Part shown: piece after piece, positions 44,789-53,749 of the stretch
How positions within the stretch are numbered: the first letter of the stretch is position 1
How the letters are laid out: each line of letters begins with the position of its first letter
Source of the DNA: an uncultured Dehalococcoidia bacterium
GTDB lineage: Bacteria; Chloroflexota; Dehalococcoidia; Lucifugimonadales; CAJWUJ01
DNA length: 64,000 nt
Direction of reading: 5' to 3'
NCBI GenBank assembly: GCA_913047625.1
Contig: CAJWUJ010000004.1
Coordinates: 62,001 to 126,000, forward strand
Translations under genes and position numbers: made by a program
The notes under the pieces: model-generated
The model's input: the letters and a program-made list of their open reading frames with translations, nothing else
Told to the model about the DNA's origin: nothing
The model's database searches: none

Positions 44789-45802
44789 TCAACCCTTAGT
44801 AATCCATCGCTGATAACCATATGGGAACAGCGCAGGTGTTCCTCCTGTGTGTAGAAACACTACTGTATCAGACTTATCAAAACGTCCATTTTTTACAAGG
44901 TCTGCAAGAGCCGCCATTGCTTTCCCAGTATAGATGGGATCCAATATAATTCCCTCTAATCTTGCAATGCGTTGAATCTCATCTAAACCTTCTTCAGTAG
45001 GAACTCCATACCCTCCGCCTTTATATGCGTCAAGTACTTCTACATCATGCTCATTTAAAGTAATCGATTGATTCAATAATGTCCCTACTTCCTCTGCTAC
45101 AGAAGAAATCCTTGCTACACTATCTTCTTTTTTCCTACCTACACTAATCCCAATCACCTTAAGAGGTGATCCATTAAGCTTGTTGCCAGCAACCATCCCC
45201 GCCTGAGTCCCACCACTTCCACTGGCAGATACTATATAGTTCACTTGTCGATTGATTTGCTCACATTGAGTTAATAATTCATTGATCATCTCAACGTACC
45301 CAAGAGAACCCAACGCATTTGATCCACCTGTAGGAATAACATATGGTTTTTTCCCTTGAGCTAAAATATCTGGCTCTATTTCTGCATATTTAGCTTCCCA
45401 TGGTTGTCCTTCATTTGTGAGAACAATTTCTGCACCTAATATTTTATCGAGCAACAGATTTCCGTTTTGCCCCTGTATCCAGGATGGAGTCAAAACTAAA
45501 ATACACCTAAGTCCGTTTTTCGTAGCGGCTGCAATAGTTTGCCTACAATGATTAGATTGAATGGCTCCACCGGTCACAATGGTATCGAAACCCCTATCCA
45601 AGGCGTCTGCAATAAGGAATTCCAGCTTACGTGCTTTATTACCACCCATAGCTAAACCAGAACAATCATCTCTCTTGATTAATATGTGAGGACCTTCAAG
45701 AAGACGTGTCAGTTGAGTTAATTCCTCAAGAGGAGTAGGTAAATGCGCTAAAGGTACTCTACGGAATTTTGCCAATTCGTTTTTGAAATCTGTACTTAAC
45801 AT
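44789..45802 (-). CDS. D-cysteine desulfhydrase / ACC deaminase-family PLP enzyme
   Basis: A fold-type II PLP protein of 337 residues. The PLP Lys is K56 in GLAMGGNKARKLEF, followed by GGAIQSNHCRQTIAAA and the phosphate-binding loop SASGSGGTQAGMVAG. The C-terminal half reads LDEIQRIARLEGIILDPIYTGKAMAALADLV. These match DcyD/ACC deaminase-type enzymes, which release pyruvate and H2S from D-cysteine or open ACC. Residues that separate the two specificities cannot be settled by eye. ATG at 45802 follows AAAGG, 39 bases after hisS on the same strand, so it is likely co-transcribed. Confidence 0.83.
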   Translation of the reverse strand: MLSTDFKNELAKFRRVPLAHLPTPLEELTQLTRLLEGPHILIKRDDCSGLAMGGNKARKLEFLIADALDRGFDTIVTGGAIQSNHCRQTIAAATKNGLRCILVLTPSWIQGQNGNLLLDKILGAEIVLTNEGQPWEAKYAEIEPDILAQGKKPYVIPTGGSNALGSLGYVEMINELLTQCEQINRQVNYIVSASGSGGTQAGMVAGNKLNGSPLKVIGISVGRKKEDSVARISSVAEEVGTLLNQSITLNEHDVEVLDAYKGGGYGVPTEEGLDEIQRIARLEGIILDPIYTGKAMAALADLVKNGRFDKSDTVVFLHTGGTPALFPYGYQRWITKG

Positions 45803-45841
45803 ATAATTTGCCTTTCTAAGGGAATATTTTGCTAAAGATTT

Positions 45842-47095
45842 TTACGAGGTATTCAAATAATTATTTAGGTCCTCGAACTTAATTGTTTCTTGATTTCCTT
45901 CTAGCATATCCTTAACAGTAACGCAACGACTGTTAACTTCATCTTCTCCCAAAATTATAACGGTCTTAGCTTGTAAAGATGCCGCATATCTCATCTGTGC
46001 CTTAATGCTCTTCCCAGATGATGCAAGAACACTTGGGATTTCTTTCGAGCGAAGATGGTTGATCACTTCCATCGCATATGGAACACATTCATCTCCGTGA
46101 TGTAACACCACAACCAATTCAGGAGCTCTTCCTGCCGTATTTATTTGCTTTTTCTCTAAGTTTAGGACTAGACGTTCTAATCCAGAACCAAAGCCGATCC
46201 CTGGAGTAGGCTTACCTCCTAATTGTTCTATCAAGCCGTCGTAGCGGCCACCTCCCAAAATAGTTCCCTGAGAACCACTTCCCTTTGGTTTAAACTCAAA
46301 CACTGTCCGAGTATAATAATCCATTCCTCTGACGAGGCGATGGTCAATATCGTAGGCAATATTAACTGTATTCAAATACATAAGAAGTTTCTGCCAATGA
46401 CTTTCACATGGACCGCACAAGTTATCAACCATTTTGGGTGCCCCAGATGCTATTACGGAGCAGTGTTCATTCTTACAATCGAGCAAGCGCAGTGGATTCC
46501 TAGTAAATCTATCCTTGCAATCGTTACATAGCGTATTAATGGTTCCCTGGTAGTATTCACTTAAAAGAATTAAATATTCTGACCGACAAGAAGGGTCTCC
46601 AATTGAATTCACAAATAACTCAATATCCTCCAGTCCCAATTTTTTGACCAGATCGCAAGCCAACGCAATAACTTCTGCATCTGCTTCAGGCCCCTCTGCT
46701 CCTAGTAATTCCACACCAAATTGATGATGTTCCCTGTAACGGCCCGATTGAGGTCTTTCATATCTGAAAACAGGACAAAGGTAATACAACCGCAGAGGAA
46801 GAGAGCGGTTGTGTAAGCCATGCTCTAGAAATGCTCGACACACTGGAGCTGTGCCCTCCGCCCGCAACGTCAGCAATCCTCCTCCTTTATCTTCAAAAGT
46901 ATACATTTCCTTTTGAACGATATCTGTAGAATCCCCTATGGTTCGTACGAACAAATCAGCAGATTCGAAGGTGGGTGTATCAATTCGGGAATAACCATAA
47001 AGCTGGGCAAGTGCAGCAGCAGATGACTCCACAAAAGCCCAGTGAGGGTTGTCCATATGAAGAAAATCTGAAGTTCCTCTTGGTCGTTGAATCAT
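45842..47095 (-). CDS. hisS: Histidyl-tRNA synthetase
   Basis: A 417-residue class II synthetase. It has the HisRS N-terminus RPRGTSDFL, motif 2 region YLCPVFRYERPQSGRYREHHQFGVE, the His-A signature VRGMDYYTRTVFEF, motif 3 FGSGLERLVL, and the C-terminal anticodon-binding domain (VVVLHHGDECVPYAMEVI, then ARMRYAASLQAKTVIILGEDE-like). No HisZ features. It diverges from the relA/spoT gene across a 178-base gap, and the D-cysteine desulfhydrase-like gene follows. Confidence 0.95.
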   Translation of the reverse strand: MIQRPRGTSDFLHMDNPHWAFVESSAAALAQLYGYSRIDTPTFESADLFVRTIGDSTDIVQKEMYTFEDKGGGLLTLRAEGTAPVCRAFLEHGLHNRSLPLRLYYLCPVFRYERPQSGRYREHHQFGVELLGAEGPEADAEVIALACDLVKKLGLEDIELFVNSIGDPSCRSEYLILLSEYYQGTINTLCNDCKDRFTRNPLRLLDCKNEHCSVIASGAPKMVDNLCGPCESHWQKLLMYLNTVNIAYDIDHRLVRGMDYYTRTVFEFKPKGSGSQGTILGGGRYDGLIEQLGGKPTPGIGFGSGLERLVLNLEKKQINTAGRAPELVVVLHHGDECVPYAMEVINHLRSKEIPSVLASSGKSIKAQMRYAASLQAKTVIILGEDEVNSRCVTVKDMLEGNQETIKFEDLNNYLNTS

Positions 47096-47273
47096 TAAAT
47101 AGCTACCAGCCTTCGTAATAGTATATCGTAATTTGCTATGCTAAAAGTAAGAATACGCGCCTAAGATTATCATGTAAATAGAAACGTTTGCTTGCTATGT
47201 TTAGCCACTGGTATACTGACTCATATATTGCGATACAAAGTACTCAGATACTGTCTCATACTGTGATTAAACG

Positions 47274-49406
47274 ATGGAACTTCTGCTTTCCAAATTAAAT
47301 TCGTATCTGCCTGAGTCCAGTATCAGCAAAATCAGGCAAGCATACACATTTGCTTCGACTGCTCATAGGAATCAGTCAAGGCTTTCTGGCGAGCCTTATA
47401 TTGAACACCCTGTTCAAACAGCATTGCTTCTCGCAGATCTAAAGCTAGACGTATCCACAGTGATGGCTGGGCTACTTCACGACGTTATGGAAGACTGTCA
47501 AGTTCCGTTCACTACCTTAGAGGCAGCATTCGGTAGCGAAGTAGCCAAACTTGTGGACGGGGTAACCAAGTTAGCAAAATTGGACTCAGAAGCGATAGGT
47601 CAGTCTGATAAAACTTCCGCTCATATAGCCAATCCTACTCGGGCTGAAAACTTACAAAAAATGTTGATTTCTATGGCAGAAGACGTTCGAGTAGTTCTTA
47701 TAAAACTGGCAGACCGCCTCCATAACATGAACACCCTGAAATACTTGCCCGAAGACAGGCAACAAGCAATAGCAAGGGAAACTCTTGATATCTATAGTCC
47801 TCTGGCACACAGACTTGGCATGGGTGATATCAAGTGGAAGCTTGAAGACCTAAGCTTTCACTACATAAATCCAGAACGATATAAAACGATCTCGAAATTA
47901 TTGGCATCAAAGAGAAAGGAGCGAGAGCTATATATAGCGACTATCACATCTCTTCTAAATGATTCGCTCAATGCTCATGAAATCGAATCTGATATTTCCG
48001 GCAGGCCTAAGCACATCTACAGCATCCATCAGAAAATGAATCGATACGCTTCTCAGGGAAAAGATTTCAGTGAGATATACGACCTATTTGCAGTTAGGGT
48101 CTTAGTCAAAGAAGTGCCAGAATGTTATCGAGCGCTTGGGGTAGTCCATTCTTTATGGCAGTATATTCCAAATCAGTTCGATGACTATATTGCAAACCCT
48201 AAAGAAAACATGTACCAGTCATTGCACACATCTGTTCGAGGACAAGATGGGACCCCCATTGAAATACAAATAAGAACTTTTAAAATGCATGAATTGGCAG
48301 AATACGGAGTCGCCGCACACTGGGACTATAAAGAAAATGGCCTGCTTGACCAAAAACTTGACTCTAAACTGACATGGATGCGACAAATACTGGAATGGCA
48401 AACGAATAGCAGTGGGGCCGAAGAATTTGTTGAAACGGTAAAATCAGACATATTTGGAGATCAAGTTTTTGTTTACACCCCTAAAGGAGAAATCAAAGAA
48501 TTGCCGCTTGGGTCTACTCCTGTAGATTTTGCGTATAGAGTTCACACAGATTTAGGGCACCGATCTGTTGCTGCCAAAGCGAATGGCAAACTAGTACCTT
48601 TCAACTATATTCTCCAAAATGGAGATACTATTGAAGTGCTTACAACAGATCTGGCAAGAGGACCAAGCATCGATTGGCTGAATCCAAATCTAGGCTACAC
48701 CAGAACAGCAAGTGCTCGGGAAAAAATCCGGCAGTGGTTCAGAAAAGAGAAACGGGGTATTCATATCGAGAGAGGGAAGGAGCTTCTTACTAAAGAATTA
48801 CGGAAACTTGGTATTCCAATGGATGAAAAGGAAGCTATTAAGCTCCTTAAACTAAGAGATTTTGACGAGCTTTTAGCTAAAATCGGAAGTGGGGAGACAA
48901 ATCTACCAGAGATTTCACTACAATTAGCTGCTGCCCAAGAAAAAACCTCTAAATCTGATCCAGAAGCCAAAGCTCAATTCAACATCCTAGGTGCGGGAGA
49001 TTTAGTGACAACCTTGTCGTCTTGCTGTAATCCTCAACCCGAAGACTCAATAATAGGCTGTATTTCTGATGAGGGAACCATATTAGTTCATTCAGAAAAA
49101 TGTTCGGTATTAGCTAAGAATGAAGATCCCAAAAAAATAATAACCTTGCGTTGGGGCACCAGCGAAAATCTTCAACCAGTGAGGCTAGAAATCACTGCTT
49201 GGGATCGGGTGGGATTACTCAGGGATATCACGAGTTCTATTTCAAGTGAACGTGTCAATATTTCATCAGTAATAACGAATCAGCAAGGAGAAGGTAAAAC
49301 AATTATAGAATCAACTGTTTTTATTACCGGGATCAATCAACTAAGCAAATTATTTGGAAATATTGAGTCAATTAAAGGGATAATAGCCGTCAAAAGAAAA
49401 ACCTGA
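47274..49406 (+). CDS. Bifunctional (p)ppGpp synthetase/hydrolase RelA/SpoT
   Basis: A 710-residue long RSH protein. The N-terminal HD hydrolase domain is intact: YIEHPVQTA, then AGLLHDVMEDC with HDxxED, and LADRLHNMNTLKYL. The synthetase domain follows with RPKHIYSIHQKM and the acidic loop SEIYDLFAVRVLV, then PKENMYQSLHTSV. The TGS domain (VYTPKGEIKELPLGSTPVDFAYRVHTD) and C-terminal ACT domain (LEITAWDRVGLLRDITS) complete the usual order. Both activities should be functional, as expected for a species with a single Rel. It raises or clears the alarmone on amino-acid starvation. Confidence 0.95.
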   Translation: MELLLSKLNSYLPESSISKIRQAYTFASTAHRNQSRLSGEPYIEHPVQTALLLADLKLDVSTVMAGLLHDVMEDCQVPFTTLEAAFGSEVAKLVDGVTKLAKLDSEAIGQSDKTSAHIANPTRAENLQKMLISMAEDVRVVLIKLADRLHNMNTLKYLPEDRQQAIARETLDIYSPLAHRLGMGDIKWKLEDLSFHYINPERYKTISKLLASKRKERELYIATITSLLNDSLNAHEIESDISGRPKHIYSIHQKMNRYASQGKDFSEIYDLFAVRVLVKEVPECYRALGVVHSLWQYIPNQFDDYIANPKENMYQSLHTSVRGQDGTPIEIQIRTFKMHELAEYGVAAHWDYKENGLLDQKLDSKLTWMRQILEWQTNSSGAEEFVETVKSDIFGDQVFVYTPKGEIKELPLGSTPVDFAYRVHTDLGHRSVAAKANGKLVPFNYILQNGDTIEVLTTDLARGPSIDWLNPNLGYTRTASAREKIRQWFRKEKRGIHIERGKELLTKELRKLGIPMDEKEAIKLLKLRDFDELLAKIGSGETNLPEISLQLAAAQEKTSKSDPEAKAQFNILGAGDLVTTLSSCCNPQPEDSIIGCISDEGTILVHSEKCSVLAKNEDPKKIITLRWGTSENLQPVRLEITAWDRVGLLRDITSSISSERVNISSVITNQQGEGKTIIESTVFITGINQLSKLFGNIESIKGIIAVKRKT

Positions 49407-49440
49407 AGTAGTGTCACTCACGCCTACTTCTCCTTGTTTT
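49405..49440 (+). terminator. Rho-independent terminator after relA/spoT
   Basis: GAAGTAG (49405-49411) and CTACTTC (49424-49430) form a perfect 7-bp stem with a 12-base loop that begins at the relA stop codon and is followed by TCCTTGTTTT. The long loop lowers confidence. Confidence 0.45.
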
Positions 49441-49462
49441 AAGTACTGCGACTAAGCAAACC

Positions 49463-49492
49463 TTGAAAATATGGTTAAAAAGAAGGTAGAAT
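49463..49492 (+). promoter_or_regulatory. rpsT promoter, predicted leaderless or near-leaderless
   Basis: TTGAAA at 49463-49468 and TAGAAT at 49487-49492 have an 18-base spacer. The -10 ends only 6 bases before the rpsT ATG at 49499, so transcription would begin at or very near the start codon. Confidence 0.5.
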
Positions 49493-49498
49493 AGGGAC

Positions 49499-49756
49499 AT
49501 GCCGATCAAAAAATCCATCAGAGTATCAGAAAGAAGACGCTCAATTAACAGACGAGTGCAAAGGCAGTCATTAACTCAGCTCAAGCAAGCTAGGGCCGCT
49601 CTTGCAACTGGTAATGCAGAGGACGCGTCTAAAGCTGTGAACAAGGCCATCAGCGAGCTAGACAAGGCTTCAAGCAAAAACGTTCTTCACCCCAACAATG
49701 TAAGTAGAAGAAAGTCACGACTTGCCAAAAAACTTGCTAGCCTCACGACCAGCTAA
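49499..49756 (+). CDS. rpsT: 30S ribosomal protein S20
   Basis: An 85-residue, strongly basic, almost all-helical protein, a normal S20 length. It starts PIKKSIRVSERRRSINRRV and ends in the typical HPNNVSRRKSRLAKKLA segment. It binds 16S rRNA early in 30S assembly. It stands alone between the relA/spoT terminator and a second hairpin, with its own promoter 6 bases from the ATG, so it is probably a one-gene transcript. Confidence 0.95.
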   Translation: MPIKKSIRVSERRRSINRRVQRQSLTQLKQARAALATGNAEDASKAVNKAISELDKASSKNVLHPNNVSRRKSRLAKKLASLTTS

Positions 49757-49776
49757 AGTTGATATACTCTTTAGCT
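49751..49776 (+). terminator. Candidate terminator of rpsT
   Basis: AGCTAAAG (49751-49758) and CTTTAGCT (49769-49776) form a perfect 8-bp stem with a 10-base loop; the rpsT stop lies inside the left arm. The following sequence is only moderately U-rich (TCTGAGTTGT). The remainder of the 247-base gap to the next gene shows nothing I recognise. Confidence 0.4.
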
Positions 49777-50003
49777 TCTGAGTTGTATCTACAACAATAG
49801 AATTGCCTGAAAGTCTCCATCACTTACTCAAATAACTGTATAAGACAGTAGATTTCATAAAGAAATTTATGTTGGATTTTGGTATATCCCCTACCATTCG
49901 CGACATCCAACTCGATTGATATTCAAAGCAAAGTAATCGGTGTTTTGAGATTTCTAGAAGATATGGTAAGTTAACCTTATTCGCTTGGGTTAAGGAGAAA
50001 ACA

Positions 50004-51428
50004 GTGCATCCATTAACTAATGAAATAGGGAAATTTATTCCTTCGGATAGGATACGCGTCACACGATACGATCCGCTAGTCAGAACTCCATTTTTTAGAT
50101 CAGTTCAAGTTCCAGACGAAATAAGAAACTTAGAACCATTCACTATCATCCAAGCAGCATCGGCAGATGAAATCTCTAAAGTCTTAAAACTTGCGAATAT
50201 CAGGAAACTTCCTGTCTATGTCAGACAAGGAATGGGCGTGATCAGCCCTGATGTAACTAGGCCAGAGCCTCCTGGTAGTCTGATTCTTGACCTCAGTAAA
50301 ATGCACTGGATAAATCCTAACTTTGATCGACATCATGTAGAGGTGGGTCCAGCTGTCAGCGAATGGGATCTCAATAAAGCATTGCATCCAGAGGGCTATG
50401 GCTATCCAGAATTGATTGGACCAGTAACATGGTGTGGCTCTCTTGTTAGTCTTAACAGCAGCGGTAGATCAGTTGATCCCTATATCGGCAAACCAAGAAA
50501 CTACGTTCTCGGAATGGAAGTTGTTCTCCCGACTGGTGAAATTGTAGAAACCGGGTCTGAAAGCCTACGACGAGTGTGCGGATTCGATCTGGGACAACTG
50601 GTAATTGGTGGGCAATGCATGTTTGGTGTTATCACTAACTTGAGATTGCAACTTCTTAAATCCCCTAAAGATATCTGCGGAGCGCTGGTTCATTTTGACT
50701 CATTAGCAAGTTTAGGGAAAGCAGTGTCTTCAATATACAAGAATCACGCACCGTATCCTCAGGTTCTTGAAATCCTTAATCGCAGCTATTTAGAGGCTAT
50801 GGAATTTGAAGGGAAAATATCAGAGGCCGTTTTAATGATGGCTACTGACGGGTGGGCCCCAGGAGAAGCTCAATGGAAACAAGAACAGCTCATCAAGCAC
50901 ATGCAGAGCGAAGGGTGTATCGATGTCGAAATCCAAAGTTCTGAAGACTGGGCGAAACTTCTGTTGTTTAGAGAAGCTGGTCTAAGCAAGCTCTCCCCTA
51001 AAGGCTTAGTAATGTTAACTGGAGAGGTGATGGACTATCCTATTGATAAACTCAGCATAGTCCTTCCAGCAATGAGAAAGCTGCAACTTGAACTAATGGA
51101 AACTTATCCTGGTATTGATACCTATATCATAGGACATATTGGAGCTGGAAGTTTTCATCCGACCGTAGTAGCTCCAGTAGAATGGGGGTATCGCAAACTC
51201 CACGAAGTAGTAAAAGATTGTAGGAAAAAGATACTTGCCTTCAAGCTCGAACATGGTGCTACTATTGGCGAACAAGGAATCTTCCCTGAGCATATAGGCT
51301 GGTATCAAGGCACATACGACGATGTTCACTGGAAATCCATGCAACTAGTAAAAGGGGCGCTAGATCCAAACGGAATATTAAACCCTATCCGTTACTCGCA
51401 TATGCAGGAAGCTAACGCTCTGCCGTAG
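50004..51428 (+). CDS. FAD-linked oxidase (GlcD / vanillyl-alcohol-oxidase type)
   Basis: A 474-residue flavoprotein of the PCMH-type FAD-binding superfamily. The N-terminal domain has PVYVRQGMGV and the variable-loop segment GSLVSLNSSGRSVDPY, then GMEVVLPTGEIVETGSES and GFDLGQLVIGGQCMFGVITNLRLQL (usual GGxxGIVTxxxLRL). The C-terminal domain ends HGATIGEQGIFPEHIGWY and PNGILNP, typical of D-2-hydroxyacid oxidases and aryl-alcohol oxidases. The substrate is unknown. GTG 50004 follows AAGGAG at 49992-49997. It overlaps the convergent aminotransferase gene by 17 bases. Confidence 0.83.
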   Translation: MHPLTNEIGKFIPSDRIRVTRYDPLVRTPFFRSVQVPDEIRNLEPFTIIQAASADEISKVLKLANIRKLPVYVRQGMGVISPDVTRPEPPGSLILDLSKMHWINPNFDRHHVEVGPAVSEWDLNKALHPEGYGYPELIGPVTWCGSLVSLNSSGRSVDPYIGKPRNYVLGMEVVLPTGEIVETGSESLRRVCGFDLGQLVIGGQCMFGVITNLRLQLLKSPKDICGALVHFDSLASLGKAVSSIYKNHAPYPQVLEILNRSYLEAMEFEGKISEAVLMMATDGWAPGEAQWKQEQLIKHMQSEGCIDVEIQSSEDWAKLLLFREAGLSKLSPKGLVMLTGEVMDYPIDKLSIVLPAMRKLQLELMETYPGIDTYIIGHIGAGSFHPTVVAPVEWGYRKLHEVVKDCRKKILAFKLEHGATIGEQGIFPEHIGWYQGTYDDVHWKSMQLVKGALDPNGILNPIRYSHMQEANALP

Positions 51429-52776
51429 GAATGACTGCTTTAATAGCTTCGTCTATTATATCTACAGCACTATCAATCTGGTTATAGCTAATAGTAATAG
51501 GAGGAGCTATCCGCCATAATGCCTGGCCTTTCCTGGCACCACCAGGTGCGTCAATAAGAAGACCCAGTTCAAGGCATTTAGCGGTAATAGCTGCTGTTTC
51601 ATCTACCGCAAGTTCTTTAGACACGGGATCTTTAACAAATTCAATCCCCAAAAGCAATCCTCGGCCTCTTACATCACCAATAATCGGATGCATTTCCTTG
51701 AGTTGTAGGAGTTTATTTTTAAGGTACTGGCCCTTAATCCTTGCTTGTTCTGCCAAATGGTCATTTTCAATCACATCCAGAACTGCTAAACCAGCAGCAG
51801 CAGTTAGAGGATCACCCATATGAGATGTCCTCATAAAAAAACCTTTGTCCACAACATCATTTTCAATTACATCTGTAGTTACTAAAGCGGAAACAGGAAC
51901 CCCGCCACCCATTGTTTTAGACAAAACCAAAAGATCAGGCTGAGCTCCGTCATCTTCAAATCCGAACATAGTCCCAAGACGCCCTAAACCAGTCTGAGAC
52001 TCATCAAGCATAAACAGCATACCTCTTTCTCTACACAAATTCTTAACGTGTTCAAAGTATCCCTGAGGAGGCTCAATAATACCTGCAGAACTCATAATAG
52101 GTTCCCCGATAAATACTGCTGGCGTTTGCACAGACTGTGCATCAATCAAGTCAAATCCCACATTAGCACAAGCAAAATCACAGCTGGGAAACGTTAATTT
52201 CAAAGGACATCGATAGCAATTGGGTATAGGAATAGCCATGGATCCAGGCATATTTGGACCAAATCCACGATGAGCACTGTTCTTACCGCGAAATGTGACA
52301 GATAGTGCTCCTGCAGTATGACCATGATACCCACCAACTATGCTTACCACTCCATAATTCCCAGTGTGCATTTTAGCTATTTTAATACCTGCTTCATTTG
52401 CCTCACTACCAGTGTTTAAAAGCAACACTTTCTTTAGAGGCTTAGGTAAAAATTCAGCCAACCTACTTGCGAGTAAAATACTTTCTTCAGAATGCAATAG
52501 ATGATTAATATGAATTAATTTATCTGCACTCTTCTTAATCGCCTCTACTACCTTAGGATGATTATGGCCAACAGTAACTGCCATTTGGCCAGAGCTTATA
52601 TCAATGTACTCTTTCCCATCTGTATCTACTACGACTGAGCCTTGTCCCTCTTTCAGGACAGGTAATGGAATAGTTCCTGCGTGGCGAAAAGAATTTCTAT
52701 TTGCTAAATCTAGCAACTTCTTGGTTGCTGAGGTCAGTTGGGCAGCTCCTGCCTTAAGCTTACGGTTCACTTTCAC
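51412..52776 (-). CDS. Class III PLP aminotransferase, 2,2-dialkylglycine decarboxylase-like
   Basis: A 454-residue fold-type I enzyme. The PLP Lys is K287 in LVLSKTMGGG and the PLP Asp is D258 in MLDESQTGLGR. The stretch SGQMAVTVGHNHP (62-74) keeps the Gln (Q64) that dialkylglycine decarboxylase uses for decarboxylation, and YRCPLKL...SCDFAC matches that family's cysteine-containing segment. It could therefore be a decarboxylating transaminase for alpha,alpha-dialkylglycines such as aminoisobutyrate or isovaline. The alternative is another class III transaminase. Start is GTG 52776 after a strong AAGGAGGT (52782-52789). Confidence 0.82.
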   Translation of the reverse strand: MKVNRKLKAGAAQLTSATKKLLDLANRNSFRHAGTIPLPVLKEGQGSVVVDTDGKEYIDISSGQMAVTVGHNHPKVVEAIKKSADKLIHINHLLHSEESILLASRLAEFLPKPLKKVLLLNTGSEANEAGIKIAKMHTGNYGVVSIVGGYHGHTAGALSVTFRGKNSAHRGFGPNMPGSMAIPIPNCYRCPLKLTFPSCDFACANVGFDLIDAQSVQTPAVFIGEPIMSSAGIIEPPQGYFEHVKNLCRERGMLFMLDESQTGLGRLGTMFGFEDDGAQPDLLVLSKTMGGGVPVSALVTTDVIENDVVDKGFFMRTSHMGDPLTAAAGLAVLDVIENDHLAEQARIKGQYLKNKLLQLKEMHPIIGDVRGRGLLLGIEFVKDPVSKELAVDETAAITAKCLELGLLIDAPGGARKGQALWRIAPPITISYNQIDSAVDIIDEAIKAVIPTAER

Positions 52777-52943
52777 ACTGTACCTCCTTTAAAGCGTATA
52801 AAATACAAGCATGTTAAAGTAACATACATCGTTCAGTTTGCGCTGTGATTAATGCCCTTTCTCTGGTCATAATACAATAGTAAAATAACATATAGAACCC
52901 CCTAGTAAATAGGACAGGCACAGAATAAGGGTCCCGTACGACT

Positions 52944-53624
52944 ATGTCAGTATTGCATATTTTATCAACACCAATTGGCAATTTGGAAGATATAACGCTT
53001 CGAGCCATAAGGATCCTAAAGGAGTCCGTTATAATCGCTGCTGAAGATACCCGAACTACAAAAAGATTACTGGCAAAATACCAAATAACCAACAAAATCA
53101 TCAGCTACACTGACCACAATAGCAAAATGCGTATTCCAGTGCTCCTGAAGTACTTAGATCAAGGGGATATAGCCCTTGTTTCAGAAGCAGGCACTCCTTC
53201 TGTTAGTGACCCTGGCTCTCAATTGATCCAAGCCATCAGCAAGACCGAACATGTTATATCACCAGTACCAGGAGCAAGTGCAGTAACTGCAGCTTTATCC
53301 ATAGCTGGGCTCCCATCAAATCAATGGATATTTATCGGCTTTATGCCAAGAAAACCTGGTCAAAAGAAAAAAATTATCCTTTGGGCACAGGAAAACAATA
53401 CGTCCTTAGTATTTTTTGAATCACCTTACCGCATCTTGTCATCACTTAAGCTCATTCAAGAACTCTCTCCCGCAAATAGTTTAGTTATTTGTAGAGAATT
53501 AACCAAACTTTATGAAGAAGTATTCCGTGGCAACGCAAGTGAAGCATTAGAACACTTCACAAAACCAAAAGGTGAATTCACCATAATTATTCAAAATGGA
53601 AAGACTCGAATTACTTCTAGTTAA
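52944..53624 (+). CDS. rsmI: 16S rRNA (cytidine-1402-2'-O)-methyltransferase
   Basis: Methylates the 2'-O of C1402 in the 16S decoding centre. The 226-residue SPOUT-unrelated, SAM-dependent tetrapyrrole-methylase-fold protein has LSTPIGNLEDITLRAI at the N-terminus, AAEDTRTTKRLLAKY, VSEAGTPSVSDPGSQLI (usual SDAGTPGISDPG), PVPGASAVTAALSIAGLPS, and ELTKLYEEVFRG. The two substitutions in the SDAGTPGI loop are minor. Shorter than E. coli RsmI because the C-terminal extension is absent. It is on the same strand as metG, with its own likely promoter in between. Confidence 0.94.
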   Translation: MSVLHILSTPIGNLEDITLRAIRILKESVIIAAEDTRTTKRLLAKYQITNKIISYTDHNSKMRIPVLLKYLDQGDIALVSEAGTPSVSDPGSQLIQAISKTEHVISPVPGASAVTAALSIAGLPSNQWIFIGFMPRKPGQKKKIILWAQENNTSLVFFESPYRILSSLKLIQELSPANSLVICRELTKLYEEVFRGNASEALEHFTKPKGEFTIIIQNGKTRITSS

Positions 53625-53706
53625 ATGCAAATCCGTAAAGGTATTGAATCCTTCACATTTAACAAGTCGAGATCAGTCGCACAGAGCTATGGGACTTTCT
53701 ATTATA

Positions 53707-53715
53707 TGCTACAAT
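53707..53715 (+). promoter_or_regulatory. Extended -10 promoter of metG
   Basis: TGCTACAAT lies 35 bases before the metG ATG with no good -35, matching the extended -10 elements at prs, tatA and the 44102 gene. Confidence 0.45.
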
Positions 53716-53749
53716 AGCTCAATTCTATTCAACGGATTTTGGGTACTAA

